Assembly (NCBI GenBank): GCA_949752735.1
Contig: OX457050.1
Location: 40,401,553 to 40,465,552 of the forward strand
Direction: 5' to 3'
Origin: Lumbricus terrestris
Taxonomy: Eukaryota > Annelida > Clitellata > Crassiclitellata > Lumbricidae
Length of the DNA: 64,000 bases
Below, in pieces: positions 34,620 through 46,185 of this stretch. The notes under the pieces are model-generated. The model had not been told where the DNA came from. It searched no databases and saw only the letters and a program-made list of their open reading frames with translations. The number at the start of each line of letters is the position of its first letter. Position 1 is the stretch's first letter. Both the position numbers and the translations under genes were made by a program.

Positions 34620-36537
34620 TTAATACACATGAAAGATGGTAATGTCCATCTTCACGGTCCTAGGTCAAAACCATGCTTGGGTTCTAAAAAGCCACCGTTG
34701 TCTCACCAGGCTGCAGTTCCACCCGCACTGACTAATATCATCTTGAAAACAGGAAATGAAACAGTTATAATTACATCGAATGACAACAGTCAGCAGAGCG
34801 ACATCAATCAGCAGTTGCCGGACAAGGACAGCAGATAATATTTGAGGCATCCATCGCTTCAACACAACCTGCTAAGACACATTCCAAAGGGAGCCAGATC
34901 TTGCACCGGATTGCTTTTAGCTGATGTCATCAACCGCCTGATTTCGGATCCGACTAAGCTAGACAATTGGAAATGTCTTCTGAGTTTCGGTGCAACCATT
35001 CTCGAGCAGCCTAGACACGGTGGCAAGCGACACAACCTAACATCTACCATTAAGAAGCGTACATCAGATTTTTTCAACAGCTGGCCCCAACAGGCGGAGG
35101 AAATTTTTGACCCAGACCAGCCTGCTCGTTCTTGCAGCAACAGAAAGACGCGCAGTAATGACCAATCCATCGCCACAGCAAGTGGGAGTTGGTGTACCAG
35201 GCGGAGCGGAAGCAGCGGTCCATGCTACACGTCGCTTTTTGCAAACTTTAGATTCGGACTCAATCCTGGTTAACCTTGATATTTCCAACGCCTTCAACAG
35301 TCTCTGTCGTTCTCGAATGATGTCAGCAGTTAACGAATTAATTCCTGAATTGGCAGCATACTGCTATCTAGCTTACGCCGAACAATCTCATTTGAAATAC
35401 GGCTCCTTCACCATACAGTCTGCAATTGGACCACAACAGGGAGATCCTCTCGGTCCATTACTTTTCTGCTTGCCAGTACAACCGATTCTAGTCAAACTGT
35501 CTTCTCCCTTGGCATTTGGATATCTCGATGATATCTCTCTGGACGGACCAACGGCTGGCGTAGCGGAAGATATTGAGACCCTGGAAAAGGAATGCGCAGA
35601 TCTGGGTCTGACCTTTAACAGAAAGAAATGTGAACTCATTGCTAAAGATCCACAACTGATCAACCAATCATCTTTCAGACAATTCGAATACACTGATCCA
35701 GATACGGCGACACTCCTGGGAGCACCGCTGTCCACAGGAGCAGCTTTGAATCGAGCCCTGGAATCACGCGCTGAGGAACTGGAAAAGGCTTTGTCTAGAC
35801 TAACCATAATTACACGTCACGATGCACTACTGATTCTGAGACACTCGATGGGCGCTCCCAAATTAATCTACACCCTGAGATGCGCACCTTGCTCGAATCA
35901 TCCAATACTGGAATCTTACGATCAAACTCTGAGGAAAGGCTTACAGGTCATCCTGAACATAGACTTTACTGACACGCAATGGCAACAGGCTACCTTACCC
36001 ATCGGTTTAGGCGGACTGGGCATTCGAAGGGCGTCATCGCTGGCACTTCCCGCTTTTTTAGCATCGGCCGCGGGCACCTCCGAGCTTCAGTCCAACATCC
36101 TATGCGTGTTAGAAAGTCAACCGGATTTACACTACACGAGCCTTTTGTCGCTCTGGCAATCAAAAACTGGATTGTCACTGGAGGATTACTGTCCCTCACG
36201 CATACAAGCAAAGTGGGACATCCCGATTCTTGAAAAAGAGCTTTCAGATCTGCACCTCTCCACCACAGAGCAGAGCGAGCAGGCGCGCCTGAAAGCCGTT
36301 ACCTTCAAGCACGCTAGCGACTGGCTACATTGTATGCCGATCACTTCCTGCGGCCTCAGGCTCAGTGATGAGGCCATCAGAGTGGCAGTCGGACTTCGTC
36401 TAGGAGCCAATATCTGTCAACCTCACGTCTGCGCTTGTGGCACGCTGGTCACCGCTAGAGGGACACACGGTCTCTCCTGTGCTCTGGGTTTTGGTCGAGT
36501 CGCCAGGCACGCTGCCATCAACGACCTTATTCACCGG

Positions 36538-36538
36538 A

Positions 36539-36613
<75 letters not shown>
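36538..36613 (+). repeat. AAT array joining two LINE pieces
   Basis: About 25 AAT units. Left of it the LINE reads up to RHAAINDLIHRS; right of it another piece starts upstream of that point (CYCGE, HGLVCKLS, RHFAMNDTIWRAL), so about 40 codons overlap. Confidence 0.95.
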
Positions 36614-37245
36614 GTGCTATTGCGGGGAGACAACAGATCAGAGAGGAAATCATGGTCTGGTCTGTAAGCTGTCTGGAGGAAGAAGTAGCAGGCACTTTGC
36701 AATGAATGACACCATCTGGAGAGCCCTCCAGCGAGCTGAAGCTCCGAGCACCAAAGAACCAGCAGGATTGTTCAGAAGTGACGGAAAAAGACCTGATGGA
36801 GCAACGCTGATACCCTGGTCAAGAGGCAAATATATGATTTGGGATGCCACCAGCGTGCACACGTGCGCAAACTCATATATTCACCTCACTTCATTAACGC
36901 CAGGAGCAGCAGCAGAGATGGCAGCCACTCGGAAGATCACCAAGTATGCTGAACCCCCACGACCCATGATTTTATTCCAGTGGCACTGGAAACCCTTGGT
37001 CCCATCAACGCTCAGGGCTGGGAATTCTTGGCAGAACTAGGTCGGCGTTTGACCATTGTTTCTGGGGACCCGCAAGAGACAGCACGCTTGTTTCAGCGAC
37101 TTTCAATTTGCACCCAGAAGTTTAATGCCGTTGCATTTCGAGTCACTTTTGCACAACTGACCGATGAGGATGACCGTTAACTCCAGAACAACAAAGCTTT
37201 TATTAATGATTTTAAGCCTGAGGGATCATAAATACCTCGGGCGCA
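36612..37245 (+). pseudogene. Same LINE family, copy 4 (endonuclease end)
   Basis: Starts at CYCGE, runs through HGLVC, RHFAMNDTIWRALQRAE, then GKRPDGATLIPWSRGKYMIW and Asp, changes frame near 36950-36980, and ends ICTQKFNAVAFRVTFAQLTD with a stop at 37180. The 3' UTR ends in CAAAAAATAATAATAATAAT. It overlaps copy 3 in the Cys/His region, so the two are different insertions or a recombinant, not one element interrupted by a repeat. Confidence 0.7.
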
Positions 37246-37399
37246 AAAAATAATAATAATAATAATTGGCACTGTCATACATCGCAGCCGCGTGTCTAGC
37301 GGAGGAAAGAAAAATGCACAAATATCACGCATTTCTAGACACACGCGTTTTTATCCCTCTTGCCCGGGAAACACGGGCCCCATCAACAGCGCAGGTGAC

Positions 37400-37496
37400 A
37401 CGAAACGGAGTATCCCCTCTGAAAGCTATCCGGGGGGATGAATAATTATCTATCCCCCGGATGGAATTAACCGGTCTATACTATCCGGGGGGGGGG
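37400..37496. repeat. Palindromic ATCCGGGGGGAT words
   Basis: CTATCCGGGGGGATGA and its inverted partner CTATCCCCCGGAT lie close together, followed by CTATCCGGGGGG. They look like terminal words of another fold-back element, with no core present. Confidence 0.45.
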
Positions 37497-38132
37497 TAAT
37501 CTTAGCCGTCATTTAACATAAAGAGACACAATCTATAGGCCTACCATTCTATAGAGGGAATGTGGGGCTATATTTCGGTGCTAATTGAGTTGTTTTTTGA
37601 CAACCGGAAGTGCTCAAAATAAATTGAAATATATATAAATAGGTTTTATTTTCTTTAAAATTTCATGTTTTTTCTATTACAACGTATCCATAATTTATTT
37701 TTTAAGAGAAATAAATGATGCCATTCTATAGAGGGCTATTTTGTCATACCAATTAATTTGACTTTTGATGACCGAAAGTGCTAAAAATATAAAATGTGTG
37801 AAAAACGTACACGTGTACACATGCATAGGCCTATATACATAAATAATTATTAACACACATGTACAAAACACACAGAATCTAATAATATTATTCTGCCCAT
37901 GCAAAAGTACACGTTTGTCGAATCAATGGGTCCCCAGGTAAAAAATTATATAATTTCGAGGTATATTCATATATTTTTAAACCTAAATACACCATTTTGT
38001 GCAGAAATGAATGCTCTATCCAACGGTGTATTGCAAGTTATGATATCGTAAACCAAACCCAAATTCCAGGGGTTGGTAACGACCCTCCTTGGTAGTCCAT
38101 GATTGTTACAAAAAAGCTTGGTAGCCTGAGGG
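37497..38132. mobile_element. Second piggyBac-like copy, left end missing
   Basis: Matches 33370-34619 (AAAGAGACACAA, CCATTCTATAGAGGGAATGT, GACAACCGGAAGTGCTCAAA, CACACAGAATCTAAT) and ends CTTGGTAGCCTGAGGG followed by TTAA. The fold-back at 33773-34292 is absent. The left end is replaced by GGATGAATAATTATC-type words. Confidence 0.7.
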
Positions 38133-38240
38133 TTAATCATCGTGCTTAGAGTTTGTCTTATCTTCCATGCATTCTTCATAAACATTGTGTTCTCATGTTG
38201 TAGCTTTTGCTCAGATTCCAATTTGATTAAAATGTTTCAG

Positions 38241-38398
38241 GTGCTGAAGCTCGTGACTTTGCTGATATCCGTTTTCCACCCTTTTGGGATTTAGAATTTG
38301 GAGAAAGTTTCAAGGCTATAGACTTTTCCCAGTTTGATTTCGACTGGGAGTTATTTTATTATCATGTATTCACTAAAATGGATGACATGATGTTCGAG
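38241..38398 (+). CDS. DEG/ENaC channel subunit, exon 2
   Basis: Acceptor AATGTTTCAG at 38231-38240 and donor GAG/GTAAGT at 38398. Phase 1 entry completes the Gly begun by exon 1. It encodes 52 residues of the extracellular finger/knuckle region: ARDFADIRFPPFWD, then FDWELFYYHVFTKMDDMMFE. The ending corresponds to the conserved stretch before the first disulphide Cys (DDML-C) in ASIC and FaNaC proteins. It is too frame-broken upstream and downstream to show as a long open frame. Exit phase 0. Confidence 0.85.
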
Positions 38399-38502
38399 GT
38401 AAGTTTATAGATGCTATTGCCGCAAAGCATAAAACAGCGAAACGTTCTGTATCACACTTGAATAATTTAATGAGTGTGAAATGACAAACTATTCGTAATA
38501 TT

Positions 38503-38575
38503 AATCGTTTTCGTGATCTCCAAATTTCAAAAGCGCCGCTCGAAAGCAAAGCGCGGGGCACCAGGTTATTCACGA
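38503..38575 (-). mobile_element. 3' end fragment of the L2-like LINE family
   Basis: On the minus strand it matches 55020-55100: GCTCGTGAATAA, GTGCCCCGCGCTT and GGCGCTTT words, with the ATTACGATTA-like tail degraded. Only about 75 bp remain, in the intron after exon 2. Confidence 0.7.
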
Positions 38576-38664
38576 GCATTGTGTCGAGTTAGAAGGGTTG
38601 TCCAAAGTAGGAGTCCGAAGGAGGTCGTAGTCCAAGTACTGTAGGATCAGAGGAGCTGTTAGTG

Positions 38665-38748
38665 GGTGTAACGACAACTGGTTCACAGACAGCTGGTTCA
38701 ACGACAACTGGTTCACCGAGAACTAGTTCACAGACAAATTTTCGCACT
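38665..38748 (+). repeat. Solo terminal words, GACAACTGGTTCA
   Basis: ACGACAACTGGTTCACAGAC, repeated about four times with small changes. The word is like those at the centres of elements C and D, without the CCAGCTTC core. Probably a remnant terminal repeat. Confidence 0.55.
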
Positions 38749-39479
38749 TGTTCAGAACTGTCGGGTAGCTACGTTAAGTGCATTCATTAGGTTAGTGTAA
38801 TGCACTATATGAGTGTCCATATACATGTACATGCAAACTAGAATTGCTGCAGTGAAGTTTTTAGAGGACAATGGAATGAGCAGTTTTTAAGTGGGTCATT
38901 GGTCGGATACTGCGAAGGTCACGAATATTAGGCATAAAGCAGTCTGAGCGGAAGAGGTTGGAGATGATGATTGTTTGAGAAGGAGAACATGACCTACTGG
39001 TGCTCTTTGTTTGAAACAATTAGGCTTAGGTCTATTTTTTAACATGCTTTGGTGCTCGCAAGACGAGGCATCTGTTGAAGTGGCGCTTTTTAAGTTTGAG
39101 ATTACGATAAAGTTCTATGGCTATGGACATAACCATGAATTTGTCACTTTAATTAAAATGGTGAATTCAAATCAGGGTTTGTCGCAGATTCAAGTGTAGC
39201 TTACTGACCACATGAATCGAGCAGATATTTAATTTGGATTAGTAGATTATTACTAGCCAAAAGTATGAGCAACATTGAGCAATATGAACATGGATGAAAA
39301 GCAGAACTGTGATGAAACAAATTATCCTCTTTTGAGTTTGACGCGCTAAATACTGTAGCAAAAAATTTGGAGCATACCAGCCTAAATGTCATTTATCAAT
39401 AGGCCCATAGAATAGGTTTAAACTTTGGAATTAATCCTAATAATTCCAAATCACTTAACAGCATAGAACAATATTTCAG

Positions 39480-39564
39480 TGTTCGTTCGGGAATCTGCCT
39501 TGCAATCCAGACATCATAAAGAAGATAAAAACTGATCAGGGATTTTGCTTATCATTCAATCCAG
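39480..39564 (+). CDS. DEG/ENaC channel subunit, exon 3
   Basis: Acceptor ATATTTCAG at 39471-39479 and donor CCAG/GTAATC at 39564. Entry phase 0 fits exon 2. It encodes CSFGNLPCNPDII and TDQGFCLSFNP: the first extracellular disulphide cysteines and the TD-G-C--FN signature shared by DEG/ENaC subunits. Exit phase 1. The 85-nt size puts it below usual open-frame limits. Confidence 0.85.
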
Positions 39565-40520
39565 GTAATCATTTATTAGCAATTCGAACACTACGTTTTA
39601 CTTAGTACTGATTGGAGTAATTTAGCGATGAACTCGCTTAGATTGTTCGTACAATGATGTTTCCGCAATGCGTTTGTATGAGTTTGAATGAAGTAATTAG
39701 CCTACTTGGTCTACTTGCTTAGCTTATTCCGTGACCCAAACTCATATCACCTTATAATAAAGTATCGGAATATTGAACTAAGACCGATGCATAGTTTCAT
39801 GACCAGTTTAATGTTCATTGTTGAATATTCGCTTTCATTTCGTTTCATTTCAAAGTCGACCAACGTGAGTTCTACGACTTTTCTTTAATGGAGTTGTGTG
39901 TGTTTCTTTCTTCCAGTAGACCTATCCTATAATATTTTCTTGCGGACTGACAATTTTAGTTTTATTCACAATTTTTAATAGGTCTATAATGTTCTTGACG
40001 AGTTTGTGTCAGATGGCTCATGAATACTGAACTGATGACCAGCATTTGCCTTTGAAACTTTGACGATTTATAGCTATGCTTACAAGATTCTGTTTGCCCG
40101 ATTAACTCGACTACAATCTTCACTTGTGATTGCCCAATATCCATGGCTAGCGCGACCTTTATCTGTCTGGTTAATCCATTTGAAGGTCCATCCATTATTC
40201 TGGAGGAGTAGCCTAACAGTTATTTGCACAGCTATTTAGTTTGTCTTTCGCTTGCCTTTGTCTTGTTTTACTTATGGTTGATTTGTCAGAAACAGATTTT
40301 GAGTTGAATATAATAGAATTAGGTTGTTCTCAAACGGCAAATAGTAGGATTTACATGTATACATGTACATGGCCAGATAGAAGGCTGCAGCTATGGGGTG
40401 TTTGAACACCCCAGTCCCAAATGAAATAATGATACAATGAAATAATGCATTTGACAAAGCAATCATGATGCAGGGAGGCTTAAATTTTGAGGCCCTCATT
40501 TTTATGTTACACTTTACAAT
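39565..40520. other. Intron, no feature recognised; a channel exon should lie between 39564 and 48141
   Basis: The protein needs roughly 30-60 residues (a short beta-strand region ending just before VMLHDP) between exons 3 and 4, with phase 1 entry and phase 0 exit. I found no convincing candidate up to 48140. A frame after the acceptor at 39917 (VDLSYNIFLRTDNF) is weak. Confidence 0.4.
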
Positions 40521-40529
40521 AGTTTAAAT

Positions 40530-41770
40530 CAGGGGTTCTCAACCGGTGTGTCGCGACACACTGGTGTGTCGCGAATAGACCGGCGGTGTGTCGCGTAAAA
40601 CTGGTGTGTCGCTGGTGTGTCGAGAAGAATTGGTGTGTCGCGAACAATTTGTGTCGCGAATTCTCACAGCATATAAGCCGTCGTTCTTGCATTACACTGA
40701 CTTGATTACTTCAGCAGTTTGACGAGTGTGTAGACAATAAATATCCTTTGCACTCTGTTTATCTATTGCATTTCATCGCAATCCCTAATTACCTATATAT
40801 GAAATATTTTGCGCATGACGCGAAAATCTGCCCTCTTAGTCTTAGCTTACAACATAACACGTTAGCGATGGCACCGACTATATACAATTTTGTCCAATGC
40901 TGTAATGTTCGAAAATGGGGGAAATAAAAAAAAACGGAAATTTTTTGAATGACGCGGAAATGTGTCCTCTCAGCCTGTTTAATTGTGTATTCAAAGTGAA
41001 ACAATTAACGTAATTATGTGTAGGCTGAGGTTCAAATGACACCAAACTTTTTACCTAAAAATTTCCTGCAGGCCTACTTTTCAAGTTTTCGGTGACAATA
41101 ATTGGACGTTAAGATGGGTAGCGTTTAATTTCGACAGTGGTTAACTGTCTTTGTCCTGTATATGTTTTTATACTTTGATGAGCTGGATTTAACTATGTGG
41201 ATAATTGATGATAACAGACTTAACAGTACTTTCATGCTTTTTTAACCTTAAAATAGTTTTATGGCCTATAGCTATTTTAAATCAAGTCCATTCGCTATTC
41301 TCGTTAATGGGTAAGGTCCCAAGCTTAAAGTGTCCATCTAGGGACCCTGGCTAAGTTGCTACGCAGCTGTAGCCTATGTACCGGTATTGCACTCACAAAC
41401 CTATCCATCCTGGAGCATCTTTCTGCATAATTATACGATGCAAAGAAAATTCAGGAAAAAATCGCAAGTAAGGCAGGGATAGTGTCATAAAAAGACGTGG
41501 AATCGTAGATTTAGGTCAGTGGAACTTAGAATTGTTTAATCTTAGAATTTTTAAATCATTGGAATCTGGAAAGTATTCAGTGTCAACATTTCAATTCATT
41601 AGAATTTAAAACAAATTAAAATGAAAAAAAATTATTTTAACTATGACATAGGATTTTTTTTAATTTGAAGAGATTGACATACCGGTAATTTATGAGGATT
41701 GCACGGTGTGTCGCGAATTTTTTTGGCAAGTTTAGGTGTGGCGCGAGCGGAAAAAGGTTGAGAACCCCTG
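40530..41770. mobile_element. hAT-like non-autonomous element, 8-bp TSD GTTTAAAT
   Basis: The ends CAGGGGTTCTCAACCGGTGT and GGTTGAGAACCCCTG are flanked by GTTTAAAT (40522-40529 and 41771-41778). Just inside, both ends have GGTGTGTCGCGA words (several at the left, GGTGTGTCGCGAAT and GGTGTGGCGCGAG near 41705-41740). CAGGGGTTCTCAACC is a common hAT terminus. The 1.2-kb interior has no transposase. Confidence 0.85.
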
Positions 41771-41916
41771 GTTTAAATCATCCTAAAATGGAGAGGTTCA
41801 GTTGACTCGGCGGCTTGTTGGCTTGCTCAAGGTTGAATAAACAAACCCCGAAATAAAATCCTGACTGCGGTTTGACTAAAATAATATAGTATCTAGCACA
41901 ATTCGATGCGCTGCGC

Positions 41917-41990
41917 AGCGGCGGCGCCAGGGGGGGTTAGGGGGCTAAGCCCCCAAAAGGGCCATCCTGGATTTTTTTACATACACACAT
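41917..41990 (+). repeat. GGCGGCGCCAGGGGGG terminal-type sequence
   Basis: GCAGCGGCGGCGCCAGG, then an 18-bp GGGGGCTAAGCCCCC palindrome, leading into a CATA repeat. An inverted partner GCGCCGCCACTGCTC lies at 46077-46091 after a TATG repeat, so this may be the outer end of a 4.2-kb composite. Confidence 0.4.
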
Positions 41991-42313
41991 ACGTACATAC
42001 ATACATACATACATACATGCATGCATGCATGCATACATACATACATGCATACATACATTAGGGTGACAATTTCCAACATGGGAAAAAATTTTTTTTAAAT
42101 TTTTAAAAGTCTCACACCTCAAAAGTGTTCTCTATAATATCAGTACTACAGGTGAAAATTTTTAAGGAAATTTGAAAACGTTTAGAGCTGGCCCAATGAC
42201 CTTGAACTTTCAATAGATAGGCGTACAAACAATGTTGAATATGTAATGTGCTAACTATTGTTTTGCTCCACCAATATTACATCTCTAATGCTTATTGCAA
42301 TGTTTGTTTGTTT

Positions 42314-42679
42314 GTATGTGCACATGTTATAACGCCCCTTCAAGATGTCTACTCAGAGGCGCTCCCGACTGCAGAGCGGACACTGTATCGGAGTTTCACG
42401 CCGAATCGCTGAGCAATTGCGAGTGAAGGACTTGTCTAAGGTCCTTACGTGGCGACTTGAGATGACTGCAAGGTGACGAACATACCCACTACAACCACCG
42501 CCATGGGCAGAGTTTATCAGGGGCTAGGTGGGCTAAGCCCCCTCCCCCCCAAGAAGACCCAGATCCATTTTTTTTACCGTACAAATGGTTTCTTTTCTCT
42601 GGCTTAGCTCCCCCCCTAAGAAGGCTTTAGCCCCTCTAAGAATGGAAACCAAACTCCGCCCATGACCACCGCGCCCCCA
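42314..42679 (-). mobile_element. tRNA-derived SINE, copy 2, split by a MITE
   Basis: The minus strand matches the SINE at 15237: CTTATAACATGTGC-like tail at 42314, AGAGGCGCT, GTCCGCTCTGCAGTCGGG, GTCCTTCACTCGCAATTGCT, and the head continuing past the MITE at 42665-42679 (GGGGCGCGGTGGT). Its B-box is degraded. Confidence 0.75.
42502..42664. mobile_element. 163-bp MITE with TIR CATGGGCRGAGTTT and 8-bp TSD
   Basis: CATGGGCAGAGTTTATCAG and AAACTCCGCCCATG are inverted ends. ACCACCGC is duplicated exactly at 42494-42501 and 42665-42672, in the head of the SINE. The interior is GGGGCTAAGCCCC-like fold-back sequence. Confidence 0.85.
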
Positions 42680-42879
42680 ATGTTCTCTGTAATCACTCAT
42701 GGCATGCTTATATAGGGTATAGTTTAAGTTATTATTTAATTAAAAACCAATAAGTCAATTTGAAAATTGTACAAGAAAGTCTTGTGGGCAATTAGTTATG
42801 TTAAATTGACTTGTGCGCCTGCTGAAAAGAAGTTAAGAAGATCCAATGTCATTTTGAGTGCATGACTTTGTGTCATTGC

Positions 42880-43990
42880 AGCATTCAACAGGACTAAAAT
42901 TAGTGGCATACATGCGGCACACATTCTAGCAGCCAAAGGACAATCAATGGGCCGAGATACTGCTGAAATTGCTATCAATCAGAATTCCATTAGACAGTCT
43001 CATCATGAGACTTTTGTCAAAGAAATCTGTGCATCGTTAGGGCTTGAAGTTCCGCATAAAGTTCATTGAGATGACAGGTTGTTGAAGCCTTTTACGTCGT
43101 ATAGGAACGCTGGCATACTGTGCTCTTACCAGATGAAAGAACAATGAAATCTTAAAGGGAAGCACAAGCTTCAGCCGTTTAACTTGCTTGAAGAGCGGAA
43201 TTTAGCTGGCCGCATACGATCTATATTTTTCACACAACTTCTATCATCTACACTGTAACAGCAATGCTGGTCTTCAATCAAGAGCATGTGTTCTTCTGAA
43301 ACACGAGTCTCAGAAACGGTAGATCTCCTCAGCTTGGTTATAGTGGGGATAGTCTTCAATACTCTGATGACAAACTCTCGCAGACCTACGAAAACACTGT
43401 TTGAGAGATTTGGCATTTGTTCTTCAGGTAGATCTCAAGGCACACAAGCCAATGTCCAATGTCAGCTCCCTGGAATGACTTGAAACTGTTGAAGCAGCCC
43501 GTTGCTCACAAGGCAGTAATTGAGACCGCCGCTACAGCAGAAATACACATCTTTTCGACCCATTTGAGGTACATGAGTGAAATGTTGGTTCACCTGGTGT
43601 TGATTGATTCGGCTGTTTCAGATGACAGCGAGATTGCAATACGGTAGTAAAACGTCCGGGATACGATGAACCTCTTCGACATATCAAAGTTTATGTGCAG
43701 CAAGTAGCCTACCACTATATAAGAGCTGATTTTTTTAAACTAAAAAACACTAAGAAACTCTTCATTCCATTAATCTGCACTAGATATTCTTGTAAACTTC
43801 CTACAACTACATGATCTACATCCAAGCAGATAGGGAGATAAAAGAAATCGTTCTCTTGGCTTGTCACTGAGCTGTTGGTCTGAATGTCGTAAATGATGTA
43901 GCTGAACGTGGTATCACACTGATCCATTCTTTCCATGAAGAACTTACAAAATAAGAAGAACCAAGCAATACCTATACTCCAAGAGCTTAT
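42880..43990 (+). pseudogene. Broken transposase-like gene of unknown family
   Basis: Scattered blocks in shifting frames: KISGIHAAHILAAKGQSMG and SHHETFVKEICASLGLEV (about 42895-43050), LEERNLAGRIRSIFF (43189), VVGIVFNTLMTNSRRPTKTL-like text (43336-43400) and EPLRHIKVYVQQVAYHYIRA (43665-43720). They resemble, from memory, an uncharacterised protein family common in animal genomes. It shows no intact motif, and I cannot name the superfamily. It lies within the 42059-44254 element. Confidence 0.45.
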
Positions 43991-44255
43991 GAAACACAGG
44001 AGGTAATATCCAGACTAAAAAAATAAGCAGTCATAGATGGACTTGATAAACAGTACTGTAATCAAATACCGATAGATGTGTATTTGCACTGTGTTTAACA
44101 CAGACCATTAGGTCAAACTTCTGATGCGTTGGGCCAGCAATAAACATTAATGAATTAATTTTTTAAAAATCATGCATACTTATTTAATGGTACGTAACCA
44201 TTTAAAAAGGTGAGACATGTGAAATTCAACAATTATTTTTTAACTGTCACCCTAA

Positions 44256-44375
44256 CATACATACATACATACATACATACATACATACATACATACATAC
44301 ATACATACATACATACATACATACATACATACATACATACATACATACATACATACATACATACATACATACATG
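44256..44375 (+). repeat. CATA microsatellite
   Basis: About 29 perfect CATA units. With 41993-42057 it flanks the TAGGGTGACA element. Confidence 0.95.
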
Positions 44376-45776
44376 AACGAGTTTCTTCTAAATAATATTT
44401 AAGATACAGCAAATTACGTTACGACAATTCCTGGAGCCAATAATGGACTTCGTCTGGTGCTGTGGACAAATCAATCTGATTGCTTTCTTACTACGACTCC
44501 AGCTGTTGGGTACAAGGTAGGCCTTTCATTGCTTCCATGTAAATGTAAACAACTCTGCCCTTTAAAAGGCAGTCTGAGCCTGTCCCAAATCAGGATAAAG
44601 TAGGAGTATACCGCGTGAGCTTGCGACCCACCCGGATATGAATTTTTTGACAGGAACAACGTAACAATATGCTCTAGAGTCTAGACAATTAGGTTGAGGT
44701 GAGGGCAGAGCCCTGCGCCGGCCGCGCGGCGCCGCCGGCGCCGACACTTTGTGGGCCCCGCCGCCGCCGATTTTTTTGTGTCGGCGCTCCGCCGCCGCCG
44801 CCGCCGCCGAAAATTTGTCGGCGCGCCGCCGATGCCACGTCGATTCGGTTTTTTCTTTTTGTTGCATTTTTCATCTCGTGCAGGATTTCGCGAAAAATTG
44901 CTGCGTCACTGAAAACAGAATCTTTCTCTTATCTACTTCGATTTTTCCTGGCAACACCGTTTTTGCATCAATGCTATGAAACCTATGATGCTACATATTC
45001 GTTTGGACTTTTCGAACCGTGCTCTTAACGTTTAAACTTTTGTGTATTTTGTGATTTGATTTGAATTATGGCATCAACAAAGGTAAAAAGAACTCCAGGT
45101 ATGCCTAAGTGAATGCTATGTCGTGTATGCGTTCCTACCTGATAGTCCGCTAGGATGGAACAGAACCGTCTGCCCTCTAGTATTAGTATGCACGTTACTA
45201 TTACGTTGCAAAGAGGTGGCGCTCTGCAATTTTATGTAGGCGATTGGTCATGTCTACAGGCTTGTGATTCTCCATTGCCGGCCAGTTACTACCTAATTCT
45301 AATTTTTCTCACCAGTATCAAACTCATACGCTGTACGTGACCTATGTGAAATTGGTGATTAATTAAGCTTTCGAACATTAATAGCCCTGTCTATATGCAC
45401 AATGGAGTAATGCTAGGCAATTGGCCAATAGATCCTATTTTGTCAAAAATTTGAGCAACGTCTCACAAATGGGATCAGATTAGGAAACTAAAAACTTTTT
45501 CCGCATAAAACAAGTTTAACTTAGGGTGACATGGCTTGCTTAGATCGAAAGAACTGTGCATAGCAATTGAGTTTAAAGAAGATGCGAAGAGATTCGCGTG
45601 GAAGTCGTTCGGATCATTGGTGGATAAATCAGAAAAGGTGGTGAATTCTGATCAAGTTTACTACTCAGTGTGCTTTGATGAGAGAAAATTAAAATACTGC
45701 ATGCACCCTCATCTGTTGATAAGATAGCATGATAACTCCCACTTTGTGGCCGACAAACATTGCCAGGCAAACACAG

Positions 45777-45965
45777 TACGTACGTACGTATGTATGTATG
45801 TATGTATGTATGTATGTATGTATGTATGTATGCATGTATGTATGTATGTATGTATGTATGTATGTATGTATGTATGTATGTATGTACGTATGTATGTATG
45901 TTTATGCATGCGTGTATGCATATAATCTATGTATGTTAGTATGCATGTATGTGAGCATGTATGTG
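45777..45965 (+). repeat. TATG microsatellite
   Basis: ACGT then about 30 TATG units with ATGC and ACGT variants. Confidence 0.95.
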
Positions 45966-46185
45966 TGCATGTTTGCATGCATGCAGCTATACAATTTCAG
46001 CAGGTCGCGTCAAGAAAAATGGGCCTCTAGAATTTTTGACGGGTCATAAAGGCAGGTCAGGAGTAAACAGGCAGATAGCGCCGCCACTGCTCAAACAGTC
46101 CTTTGAGTGCTATTAGTAGGTTACAATAGCTGGAGGTCTGAATTTGAAAACATTGTCACGCTGATTGTAAATCAACCCTTTATAG

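Larger units (their letters stand above)
32891..36540 (+). pseudogene. R2/R4-type non-LTR retrotransposon, copy 3 (N-terminus and RT)
   Basis: The frame opens at 32891 (MALNEGDGYSASKQPSQSTS), meets TAG TAA near 33009, and continues in frame through a Cys/His cluster (ICSVCH at about 33100) that a 1.5-kb piggyBac-like insertion splits at TTAA. After the insertion it resumes with IHMKDGNVHLHGPRSKPCLG, an in-frame TAA at 34836, then LLRHIPKGARSCTG. A frame change follows near 35110-35270. The RT has motif A (LVNLDISNAFNSLCRSR, 35269), B (QQGDPLGPLLF, 35435) and C (GYLDDISL, 35520). It ends within the Cys/His region (RHAAINDLIHRS) at an AAT array. The restriction-like endonuclease seen in copies 1 and 2 belongs downstream. 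R4/Dong affinity is a guess from the endonuclease type and AAT junctions. Confidence 0.75.
42059..44254 (+). mobile_element. DNA element with TAGGGTGACA termini inserted in a CATA repeat
   Basis: TAGGGTGACA at the left and TGTCACCCTA at the right are inverted. Both outer flanks are CATA repeat, so a TSD (ACATACAT would fit) cannot be separated from the microsatellite. It contains a broken transposase-like gene (42880-43990) and a later SINE insertion with a MITE in it. Confidence 0.6.

Noticed and set aside
39917..39980. Missing channel exon (VDLSYNIFLRTDNF)
   Set aside because: Acceptor and phase are possible, but there is no donor in frame before a stop and the sequence lacks family features.
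45155..45340. Small ORFs inside 44706-47269
   Set aside because: No motif, and codon-neutral sequence in a decayed element.
41917..46091. A single 4.2-kb element bounded by GGCGGCGC ends
   Set aside because: End similarity is short and both regions are CG-rich by nature. Kept only as a low-confidence repeat note.
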